From positions 1 through 10,860 of the forward strand of contig JAQBPL010000094.1 in NCBI GenBank assembly GCA_028287545.1: a stretch of DNA of 10,860 bases, read 5' to 3'. Positions 1-6,584 of the stretch are shown here, one piece after another (the stretch's first letter is position 1; each line of letters opens with the position of its first letter). Below the pieces are notes generated by a model. The model worked only from the letters and a program-made list of their open reading frames with translations. It had not been told where the DNA came from and made no database searches. The DNA comes from Vulcanimicrobiota bacterium. GTDB lineage: Bacteria > Eremiobacterota > Eremiobacteria > Baltobacterales > Baltobacteraceae. A program made the translations under genes and the position numbers.

Positions 1-107
1 GCAATCGGCGTGACGGGGACGGCGCTGCCGCCGCCTCCGCCGCCGCAGGCATCGAGCGCGGCTACCGCGAGTACCGCCGCGACGGCGGGAAGAGAACGTG
101 AGATCAT
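1..107 (-). CDS. Putative lipoprotein, N-terminal 35 codons only (runs off left edge)
   Basis: The visible peptide starts MISRSLPAVAAVLAVAALDA and continues with Cys21 and six glycines. It has a basic N-terminus, a hydrophobic core and a lipobox (Leu-Asp-Ala-Cys), so it should be exported and lipidated on Cys21. The ATG at 107-105 overlaps the TGA of the upstream sedolisin gene as ATGA, which argues for translational coupling and for this being the third member of the minus-strand operon. The Cys-poly-Gly-Ser beginning resembles both upstream genes, most closely the 2101-3525 lipoprotein, which also continues Ser-Ala-Val. The folded domain lies outside the window, so function is unknown; another secreted protease or accessory lipoprotein is possible. 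No in-frame stop interrupts it up to the edge. Confidence 0.75.
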   Translation of the reverse strand, partial: MISRSLPAVAAVLAVAALDACGGGGGGSAVPVTPI

Positions 108-2104
108 TGCTGGGTCACCGCCTTGACGAGGGCGCGCGCGAACGGAACGCCGATTCCGGTCACTTGGTCGTAGCCCGTCCCGGCGTTGTAGCCGGGATCG
201 AGCGGCGGCGACGTCGGCGTTGGAGCCGCCGGTTTTTGCTGGTTGTTGCCGTAGACGACATCGTAGAACGTCTGCGCGTAGGTCGGCAGGATCGTGCTGC
301 CCTTCGCGTACTGGGCGTAGAACAGCGGTGCGGCATTGCCGAGCCGATAGCTCTTCGCACCCTGGGCCGTCGCGCACGTTGCGCTCTTCGCGCATGCCTG
401 CAGCACGAGCGCCCACATCGCGGCCATTTGCGGCGCGGCGACGCTGGTGCCCCCGACCGAGCCGACTTGCGTGCCGAACGCCGCATCGACGACCACGGCC
501 ATGCCGGTGTAGGGATCGCCGAGCAGCGACACGTCGGGCTGATTGCGCATCGTACCGGTGACGCCAGGGAGTCCTTGTTGCCACGGGGTCAGCGACTGCG
601 CGAAGTATTGCGAGACGCCGCCGCCGCTGCCGCCGCTGCCGGCGCCGGTCATCAGACCCCAGCCGGTCATTTGATTCGTCAACGCGCCGAACGCATCGAG
701 CGGAGCGTTCACGCCGCCGACGCTCGTTACGCTCGGATCGGTCGCCGGATAACTGACGCAGGTCTGGTCGATCGCGGCTTGATAGACGGGCCGCTGACAC
801 CCTTGGGCGCCGGAATCGCCGGAGGAGACGAAGACGGCGATGCCCTCGGCCGCGAGCGCGGCGAACTCCATCGGCCCCAGGCCCGTCGTCGGATCCGTGG
901 TGCCGAACTCGTAGCCCGCGTTGCCCTGCTCGGAGCCGCCGTAGCTCAAGCTCAACACGTCGACGCTATTGTCGGCGATCGCTTGTTGGATCTCGTCGTC
1001 GGCGACGTCGAGACCTTGCAGCGGATACGGTGTCGTTCCGCTGGCGCACGGTGCCGGCGTCAGGTTCCCCCGCGAGTCGACGCAGTACGCCGGCGCGTAG
1101 CCGAGATAGTAGAGGACGTTGGAACCGGGTGCGAGGCTCGCCGCGGTTTCGGTGTCGATCTGCGATTCGACGTCTTCTTGATTGCAGCTCGGCAGCGAAC
1201 CGCCGCACGGCGCCGTCACGGGGGGCGGCGTCTGGAAACCGGTATCGGGCGGATTCATGACGCCCGGCGTCGCGACGCCTTGATCGGTGACCGCCACCTG
1301 CTTGACCGGCGCGACGTGCGTCGCGAACATCGCACCGTACGCGGGGACATCGGCGGTGCTCATCGGGCCGGTGCCGACGATCCCGATCGTGACGCCCGCG
1401 CCGGTGAAGCCGGCGTTGTACGCGCCGGTGTAGTCGAAGGCGTTGCGGATCTGCTGCGGCGTGTAGCCGCTGGTCGTAACCGCGCCGCCGCTGATCGGGA
1501 CGAGCGTGCGGAATGTCCGCTGCGCCGAAACGAGACGAGTGATCCCGCTAACGGCGAGCGCGTGCGCGAAGTGCGGCGTCGTGCGCGGAGCGACGAACGT
1601 CGTTGCTCCGACGCGGTACGTGCCGAAGGTCGTCCCGAGCGCCTGCTCGAGAGCGTGCTGGGGACCGCTCACGTAGAGCGAGAGATGCTGCGGCCACGTG
1701 CCGACGTGCAGCCCGTACGACGCGAAGTAGCTCGAGACGCTCGCGACCGTCGAGGCCGACGCACCGTACTGCGAACCGATCTGCGCGGGCGTGAGAAACT
1801 TTTTGTAGAGCGATGAGGACGGATCGCTGACTTGCGACGCAAACCGCACTAGCCCCGACCCGTTTTGCGCCTGCAGCGCAACGTCGACCCCCAGCGTTCC
1901 CAAGTCGGCAGGACCGACGTACTGCGCGTTCGCGAGCGCGTCGGCGCCGTAACTGAACTGCGCGCTCGATGCGGTGACCGTTGGCGTCGCGGCAGCCGGC
2001 GGGACGGCCGGGACCGCCGCGTGCGATCCGCCCCCGCCGCCGCATCCCGCGAGCGCCAACGCGGCCGTCATCACGGCCGAGACGGCGATGTGCGTGCGCT
2101 TCAC
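104..2104 (-). CDS. Lipid-anchored sedolisin-family (S53) serine-carboxyl pro-protease
   Basis: The 666-residue product is a secreted peptidase of family S53, a group usually active at acid pH. Residues 1-21 form a lipoprotein signal ending LAGC (Cys21), followed by a Gly run and a Pro/Ala/Thr linker to about 50. Residues 58-200 match the pro-kumamolisin activation domain (for example the SSLYKKFLTPAQIGSQYG stretch). The catalytic domain covers about 212-665. Glu313 and Asp317 sit in the ExxxD pattern, Asp430 in SSGDSGA is the oxyanion Asp, and Ser554 in GGTSVAAP is the nucleophile, so all four key residues are present. Asp615 (FYDVVYGN) and Asp646 (GYDQVTGIGVP) fit the C-terminal calcium site. 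Eight further cysteines fall in four close pairs. The GTG start was chosen because AAGGAGGG lies 6 bases upstream, the signal peptide begins there, and it overlaps the preceding stop as GTGA. The same frame stays open up to 2962, but that extension is arginine-rich shadow sequence. Confidence 0.95.
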   Translation of the reverse strand: MKRTHIAVSAVMTAALALAGCGGGGGSHAAVPAVPPAAATPTVTASSAQFSYGADALANAQYVGPADLGTLGVDVALQAQNGSGLVRFASQVSDPSSSLYKKFLTPAQIGSQYGASASTVASVSSYFASYGLHVGTWPQHLSLYVSGPQHALEQALGTTFGTYRVGATTFVAPRTTPHFAHALAVSGITRLVSAQRTFRTLVPISGGAVTTSGYTPQQIRNAFDYTGAYNAGFTGAGVTIGIVGTGPMSTADVPAYGAMFATHVAPVKQVAVTDQGVATPGVMNPPDTGFQTPPPVTAPCGGSLPSCNQEDVESQIDTETAASLAPGSNVLYYLGYAPAYCVDSRGNLTPAPCASGTTPYPLQGLDVADDEIQQAIADNSVDVLSLSYGGSEQGNAGYEFGTTDPTTGLGPMEFAALAAEGIAVFVSSGDSGAQGCQRPVYQAAIDQTCVSYPATDPSVTSVGGVNAPLDAFGALTNQMTGWGLMTGAGSGGSGGGVSQYFAQSLTPWQQGLPGVTGTMRNQPDVSLLGDPYTGMAVVVDAAFGTQVGSVGGTSVAAPQMAAMWALVLQACAKSATCATAQGAKSYRLGNAAPLFYAQYAKGSTILPTYAQTFYDVVYGNNQQKPAAPTPTSPPLDPGYNAGTGYDQVTGIGVPFARALVKAVTQQ

Positions 2105-3525
2105 TTGATCCCTCCTTGCGCCCGCAGGCGCGTTGCGCTGACGATCAGTCCCTGGAGCCGATTGCGATGCGCGGTCCGCACGCTGCGGTCGAAGTTCGCG
2201 CGCAGCGCGGCGGCGAGCGCGACCTGCGGCGTCTGTGCCGCCTGCGTGCCGGCGCGCGCGCTGCTGCTCGTCGTGGTGCCGGCGATCTGCGAGCTCGGCT
2301 GCAGCGCGATCGTTTGGGCGACGGTGGTGATTTGGAGCGGCGGCTGCGACGTGAACACGTAGCGCTGATCGCCGTTGAAATCGTAGTACATGGTCTGCTT
2401 GTCGCTGAGCGTCGCGCACAGCAGGCCGTAGCCTGCGGCGACGTAGCTGGTCGTCGTCTGCGTCTCCGTGTAGCCGAGGATCGTGTCCGTGCGCGCGATC
2501 GTCTGCGCGATGGCGGTCGCCTGCGCCGGGAAGGTCTTCGCAAGGTTGCACGACGCCGGAACGGGCACGACGCCTACGTTGCGATCGGTTTCGGCATAGA
2601 GAGGAGCGGCCGTTCCGAACCACGCCGGAATCTGGAACGTCGCCATGGGGTTTCCGCTCGTGTCGAGGGTGCTGTATTCCTTGACCGTGATGAGCGGGCT
2701 TCCCGTCGGCTGCGGTTCCGGCGGGCTGTACGTGATCGAAATCGTCCCGCCGCTCGCGACGAACGCGAAGGTGCCGCTGCCGTCGGCATTCTCTTGAATG
2801 TTGCCGACGCCGGTGTAGCCGGGCGCGCTGTAGTTCGGCGGATACGTCGTCTTCTCGTTGTACGAGCCGTCGCCGTTGACGGTGCGCACGACGGTCACGG
2901 CGGACCCGGTCGTGTCCCCCGCGATCGCTTCGTCGATCGTTGCGGCGGGGCCGTTCGCCCATTGCGCGCCGGCGGTTTCAGGGAGCTGGTCGAGTACCGC
3001 GGCAGGTGCGAGCAAGGTCGATATCGTGTCGCCGGCTTCGTCGGCGTACTGCGAACCGTAGTCGAGCAGCTGCGACGTCGCGCCGTTGGTGAGGAGCGCT
3101 TCGTACGTGTCCGTCGTCGCCGTCGTGGTCTTCAGGCCGCTCGCGAGCGCATCCGTCTCGACGCTGTGCAGTCCGGTCAGGCCGCTTGCGCCGTTGAAGG
3201 TTTGGCTCGTGCGCACCGTGACGGTTTGGGTGACGTTGACGGTCGTCGTCACGATCGGCGGCGGCGACGGCGTGCCCGGCGCCACGACTTCAGGGAAAGT
3301 CTGGTATGCTTGCTGCAGCTGACCGGAGTAAACGAACGTATCGCCCGGCGTGCGCGGATACGGCGATGGCACGGGCGTCGGGGACGCCGCGGGCGACGAG
3401 GCCGTGGCGCTGGGCGGCACGCCTGCGCCGCCGGCAACGGGTGTCACGGCGCTGCCGCCGCCCCCTCCACATGCACATAGGAGGCAACAGGAACTAAGGG
3501 CAATTGCGAAAGCCCGAACGTCCAT
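2101..3525 (-). CDS. Putative secreted lipoprotein of unknown function
   Basis: This 474-residue protein is not one I recognise. Residues 1-19 form a lipoprotein signal with lipobox Leu-Cys-Ala-Cys (Cys19), followed by five glycines and a Pro/Ala/Ser/Thr linker to about residue 60. The rest is rich in Thr, Ser, Val and Tyr with little charge, suggesting an extracytoplasmic beta-rich fold. Cys326 and Cys370 are the only cysteines after the signal and could pair. The last 40 residues switch to a basic helical segment containing LRANFDRSVRTAHRNRLQGL. The ATG at 3525 has GGAGG 10 bases upstream. It is the first gene of the operon and its stop overlaps the sedolisin GTG, so it may assist, bind or be cut by that protease; this is inference from position only. 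The low-complexity linker should not be used for homology. Confidence 0.85.
   Translation of the reverse strand: MDVRAFAIALSSCCLLCACGGGGGSAVTPVAGGAGVPPSATASSPAASPTPVPSPYPRTPGDTFVYSGQLQQAYQTFPEVVAPGTPSPPPIVTTTVNVTQTVTVRTSQTFNGASGLTGLHSVETDALASGLKTTTATTDTYEALLTNGATSQLLDYGSQYADEAGDTISTLLAPAAVLDQLPETAGAQWANGPAATIDEAIAGDTTGSAVTVVRTVNGDGSYNEKTTYPPNYSAPGYTGVGNIQENADGSGTFAFVASGGTISITYSPPEPQPTGSPLITVKEYSTLDTSGNPMATFQIPAWFGTAAPLYAETDRNVGVVPVPASCNLAKTFPAQATAIAQTIARTDTILGYTETQTTTSYVAAGYGLLCATLSDKQTMYYDFNGDQRYVFTSQPPLQITTVAQTIALQPSSQIAGTTTSSSARAGTQAAQTPQVALAAALRANFDRSVRTAHRNRLQGLIVSATRLRAQGGIK
2105..2117 (-). promoter_or_regulatory. Strong Shine-Dalgarno deciding the GTG start of the sedolisin gene
   Basis: On the minus strand AAGGAGGG (2117-2110) is followed by ATCAA and then the GTG at 2104-2102. 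The spacing from GGAGG to GTG is 6 bases. The site lies inside the last codons of the upstream lipoprotein gene, so ribosomes could both reinitiate and bind afresh here. It is the best ribosome binding site in the window. Confidence 0.85.
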
Positions 3526-3535
3526 ACGGCAAAAT

Positions 3536-3540
3536 CCTCC
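3536..3540 (-). promoter_or_regulatory. Shine-Dalgarno of the first lipoprotein gene
   Basis: GGAGG on the minus strand lies 10 bases upstream of the ATG at 3525-3523. The spacing is slightly long, but the complementarity is good and no better start exists nearby, so it supports the ATG. Confidence 0.6.
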
Positions 3541-3584
3541 GCGTTAGGTTCGACGCGCCGTATTCGTTTCGCGCGTTCACGAGG

Positions 3585-3617
3585 ATGATAGCGACTCACC
3601 GTAAACCGATCGTAAAC
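3585..3617 (-). promoter_or_regulatory. Candidate activator-dependent promoter with SARP-type heptamer repeats, lipoprotein/sedolisin operon
   Basis: Reading the minus strand, GTTTACG (3617-3611) is repeated exactly as GTTTACG (3606-3600), a period of 11 bp. Nine bases later comes TATCAT (3590-3585), a good -10 hexamer. The -35 position expected for a 17 bp spacer (about 3613-3608) falls inside the repeats and does not resemble TTGACA. Known SARP activators bind heptameric direct repeats with 11 bp periodicity, with the last repeat about 8 bp from the -10. Transcription would start near 3578, giving a leader of about 50 bases that contains the GGAGG. The site lies within the first codons of the divergent SARP-like gene, and its -10 covers that gene's ATG. 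The pattern is seen directly; its function is inferred. Confidence 0.5.
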
Positions 3618-6449
3618 GCCCCCTACGTCGGCGCCCTTGCATCGCCCGCGCTTCGTTTGCGTTTGCTCGGAGGGTACGACGTGCTCGTCGACGGAACGTC
3701 GATCGGCGCGCCGCCGACGTTGAAGAGCCGGTCCCTGCTGGCATATCTCGCGCTGCGTCGCGGCGAACGCGTGCGCCGCGAGCACTTGACCGCGGAGTTC
3801 TGGCCGGATGCCGAACCGACCAACGCGCGCAACAACCTCAAAACGGCGCTCTCAGCGATTCGCAAGCTTTTCCGCGACGGTGGGACGGATCCCGACGGCG
3901 TTCTGGCCGCCGAACGCGACGCGGTGCGCTGGACCAGCCCCGTGTCGATCGACGCGCGTGAGGTCGAGCGCTGTTCGACGGACCTCGAAACGGAACGAGC
4001 GCGCGTGATCGCCCTGTACGGCGGCGTGTTGATGCCGGGCGACTACAACGCCTGGGCCGTCGAACTGCGCGACCGCCTCGCCGCACGTTTCGAAGACACG
4101 CTGCGCGGCGAGCTCGCCGCCCATCCGTCGGTGGAACTCGCGGAGCGCGTCTTGCTCCTCGATCCTTTTTGCGACGACGCGTACCTGGTGCTCATCGAAG
4201 CGGCCCTCGACGCGCGCAACCAGCGCGAAGCGCTCGCCGTGTTCAGGCGGTATGCCGGTGCGCTGGCCGAGGTCGGCAGCGCGCCGAGCGCGATGCTCGC
4301 ACGCCGGCTCGGCGTGCACGTTCGCGGCGGCACGCCGGTCGAGCTCGGCTTTTTCGGCCGCGCGAGCGAACTCGCGGAGGTGCGCGAATGGCTCGCCGCA
4401 CCCGCGGCGTCCCGCGCGCTCATCGTGAGCGGCATCGCCGGCATCGGCAAATCCGCGCTCGTCGGGGAAGCGCTCCGCGGCGGACCCGCGGCGTGGGGAG
4501 CCGTCGTCGTCGATGCGGCGATGCTCGATCCGCTCGCGTTGCCGAGCGATGCGCGCGTCATCGTGTGCGCGCGCCCCGAACAGGTCGTCGATGTGCGCGC
4601 CGCCCTGCCCGACGCGGTGGAGATCCGGCTCGGCGCGCTGACGCGGGCCGAGGTCGCACTGGCGCCGTCACGCAGCGGCGGCGCCCCCGACGCGACCCGA
4701 ACCGCGGAATCGCTCTGGGCGGCATCGCTCGGCCATCCGCTCCTCATCAACGCGGAGCTGACGCGCCGCGCACGAAGCGGCGCGGCGTCACCCTCGGTGC
4801 CGCGCTTCGAGCGCGACGTCGAGCGGCGCTTCGAAGAGCAGCTGCACGCCGCCGGTGATGACGCGGTCGCCGTCGCCGAGCTGCTCGCGCTCGAGCCGCA
4901 GCTCGACGCGGACGATCTCGTCGCGCTGCTCGACTGGAGTTTGGAACGCGTCGGCGAGGCGCGCGACCGGCTAGCGGCGTTCGGCATCGCCGGCCGAGAG
5001 AGCCCGGCGCGATTCGCGTTCCCGCTCTTCACCGAGGCCGCGGCGCGGCGCTTCGGGAACGGCCGCCGCCACCAGACCATCGCGCGCATCACCGAACGCC
5101 TGATGCTGCACGAGCAGCCCAGCGCGAGGCTCCAGCTCGCGAAGCACTACGTGACCTTGGGCCGCACGCGCGACGCGGCCGCCGCGGCCCTCGAAGCGGG
5201 ACGCGCGTTCGTCACCTTCGCGGCGTGGAACAACGCCCGTGCCGCGTTCGACGAGGGCGTCGCCCTGCTCGAAGGCCTCGCGACCTCGCCCGCCGCGACG
5301 GCCCTGCTGCGGGAACTCTATCTCGCACGGGCCGAGGTCTTGTACCACATCGGAGCGTTCGCGGCGGCGCTGCGCTCGATCGACTCGGCGCTCGGCCTTC
5401 CCGAGCACGATCGAGATCGCGACGCCGCGGTGCGCGCCAGCGCGCTCGTCACCGCCGGGCACGCGTTCTCACGTCTGAATCAGATGGGCCCGGCGTGGCT
5501 CGCCGCGCGTCAAGCCGAAGACGAGAGCCGGCGCGCCGGCGTCCTCGCCACCGAGCTCGAAGCGACGAGTTTGGTCGCGCGCCTGCTCTGCGGCGCGATG
5601 CGATACGAGGACGCGGTCGCGTGTGCGAGCGCGGGCTACGAGCGCGCGCTCGCCGCGGGCGCGTGGACGACCGCCTCGGCGCTGGCGCAGCGCGTCGCCG
5701 AAGCGCTGCGGCGGCTCTTGCGTTTCGAGGAATGTTACCGCTGGACGCGGCGCCAGCTCGACGCCGCCGCCGTCGCCGGGCCGGACGTCGAAGCGCTGGC
5801 GCACTATTACATGGGCGCGATCGCGTATGCCGTCAACCGTTTCGACACCGCACTGCACCATAGCCGTGAAGGTCTTCGGCTCTCGGAGTCGATCCGGCGC
5901 AGGCAGACGTTGCCGTCGTTCCCGCTCGGCCACACGGAGTGGGGCTTGCACCAGGCCCTCGCGCACCTGCACGTCTCGCGCGGTGAAATCGGCGACGGCC
6001 TGGCGGAGTGCGAATGGCTGGTCCGCTCGCCGTGGGTCTTCAACACGACGGCGTGCTCCGCGATGACGCTTGCGACCGTGGTCGACGTTCGCCTCGCTTC
6101 GAACACCGAGGACGATCGCCGCGCGGCGATCGCGCTCGCCGAGCGCATCCCTCCGGCCTCCCCCGACAATCCGGCGGCGTTCCTCGACGTGCAGACGCGG
6201 GCGCGGATCGCCGCGATCAACGGTCCGCGCGCGCGCGCCGTCGAGCTGTTCCACGACGCGTACGCCGCGATCGTGCGCGCCGAGCCGCTCGTCCCCGACC
6301 AGATCCATATCTCATACGAGAAGGTCGCGCAGGCTGCGCGCGGAGTCGACGACCTGCTCGCCGCCCGCGCCGCCGAGGCCGGACGCCGTCATCGCCAGCG
6401 CGTCATCGACGCCGCCGGCCCTCTCTGGGGCACCGGCTCAGGGTCGTAG
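3585..6449 (+). CDS. SARP/AfsR-like transcriptional regulator: winged helix, BTAD, short P-loop module, TPR-like tail
   Basis: The 954-residue product looks like a large SARP-family activator. Residues 23-118 fit an OmpR/SARP winged-helix DNA-binding domain (LRLRLLGGYDVLVDG, then LLAYLALRRGERVRREHL and NNLKTALSAIRKLF). Residues 124-245 fit the BTAD helical domain. Residues 283-290 (GIAGIGKS) form a Walker A loop, followed by a VVVD strand and VIVCARPE resembling a sensor strand. From about 505 to the end the protein is Ala/Leu/Arg-rich helical repeat, TPR-like. No C-terminal LuxR helix-turn-helix is visible. The ATG at 3585 is the nearest start before the first domain; a GAGG directly abuts it, too close for a normal ribosome site, so leaderless or weak initiation is possible. 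A TTG at 3504 in the same frame would overlap the divergent gene and is less likely. The neighbouring divergent lipoprotein/protease operon is its obvious candidate target. Confidence 0.85.
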   Translation: MIATHRKPIVNAPYVGALASPALRLRLLGGYDVLVDGTSIGAPPTLKSRSLLAYLALRRGERVRREHLTAEFWPDAEPTNARNNLKTALSAIRKLFRDGGTDPDGVLAAERDAVRWTSPVSIDAREVERCSTDLETERARVIALYGGVLMPGDYNAWAVELRDRLAARFEDTLRGELAAHPSVELAERVLLLDPFCDDAYLVLIEAALDARNQREALAVFRRYAGALAEVGSAPSAMLARRLGVHVRGGTPVELGFFGRASELAEVREWLAAPAASRALIVSGIAGIGKSALVGEALRGGPAAWGAVVVDAAMLDPLALPSDARVIVCARPEQVVDVRAALPDAVEIRLGALTRAEVALAPSRSGGAPDATRTAESLWAASLGHPLLINAELTRRARSGAASPSVPRFERDVERRFEEQLHAAGDDAVAVAELLALEPQLDADDLVALLDWSLERVGEARDRLAAFGIAGRESPARFAFPLFTEAAARRFGNGRRHQTIARITERLMLHEQPSARLQLAKHYVTLGRTRDAAAAALEAGRAFVTFAAWNNARAAFDEGVALLEGLATSPAATALLRELYLARAEVLYHIGAFAAALRSIDSALGLPEHDRDRDAAVRASALVTAGHAFSRLNQMGPAWLAARQAEDESRRAGVLATELEATSLVARLLCGAMRYEDAVACASAGYERALAAGAWTTASALAQRVAEALRRLLRFEECYRWTRRQLDAAAVAGPDVEALAHYYMGAIAYAVNRFDTALHHSREGLRLSESIRRRQTLPSFPLGHTEWGLHQALAHLHVSRGEIGDGLAECEWLVRSPWVFNTTACSAMTLATVVDVRLASNTEDDRRAAIALAERIPPASPDNPAAFLDVQTRARIAAINGPRARAVELFHDAYAAIVRAEPLVPDQIHISYEKVAQAARGVDDLLAARAAEAGRRHRQRVIDAAGPLWGTGSGS

Positions 6450-6465
6450 GACGACGCGGGCGTAG

Positions 6466-6483
6466 CCGCCGCTCGGGCGGCGG
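6466..6483 (+). terminator. Weak GC-rich hairpin after the SARP-like gene
   Basis: CCGCCGC (6466-6472) pairs with GCGGCGG (6477-6483) around a TCGG tetraloop, starting 17 bases after the regulator stop codon. There is no run of T downstream, so it is not a standard intrinsic terminator. In DNA this GC-rich, 7-bp stems arise easily by chance. It may slow RNA polymerase or protect the 3' end. Confidence 0.3.
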
Positions 6484-6572
6484 GCGGCCGGGCAAGCCGT
6501 GGGTGACCTCCACAGGTGAAAAGTCCGCCGTCTCGGGCACATCCGGCCCCTTACGGGGACGCGCCTTGCGGG

Positions 6573-6578
6573 TATAGT
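6573..6578 (+). promoter_or_regulatory. Candidate -10 (TATAGT) for a leaderless transcript of the GreA/GreB-like gene
   Basis: TATAGT occupies positions -12 to -7 relative to the ATG at 6585, so transcription would begin at or within a base of the start codon. No Shine-Dalgarno precedes this ATG, which agrees with leaderless initiation. This TANNNT-then-ATG arrangement is established in Actinobacteria and Deinococcus. The -35 region has no clear consensus: TTACGG at 6551-6556 is a poor match and sits in a small CCCC/GGGG inverted repeat (6547-6558). Confidence 0.5.
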
Positions 6579-6584
6579 GAGCGC

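Noticed and set aside
98..1816. 572-codon open frame on the plus strand, antisense to the sedolisin gene
   Set aside because: Its product is arginine/alanine-rich with no domain, no signal and no ribosome site; it is the usual GC-driven mirror of a real gene whose catalytic motifs are intact on the other strand.
2021..2045. CCGCCG-type runs near 25-48, 2028-2045 and 3451-3470 as possible repeat elements
   Set aside because: They are the glycine codons after each lipobox cysteine, read from the opposite strand, not a DNA repeat family.
2105..2962. 286-residue N-terminal extension of the sedolisin frame
   Set aside because: It is arginine-rich shadow sequence over the lipoprotein gene, would bury the lipoprotein signal, and the GTG at 2104 has an excellent ribosome site.
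1981..3480. 499-codon plus-strand frame antisense to the first lipoprotein gene
   Set aside because: Composition is arginine/alanine shadow, with no recognisable motif and no start signals; the minus-strand gene has lipobox, ribosome site and operon context.
3504..3584. Upstream TTG start (3504) for the SARP-like regulator
   Set aside because: It would overlap the first codons of the divergent lipoprotein gene and its promoter, adds residues before the winged helix without similarity, and has no ribosome site.
6466..6483. Treating the hairpin after the regulator as a true intrinsic terminator
   Set aside because: No T-tract follows and 7-bp GC stems are common by chance at this composition; it is listed only as a weak candidate.
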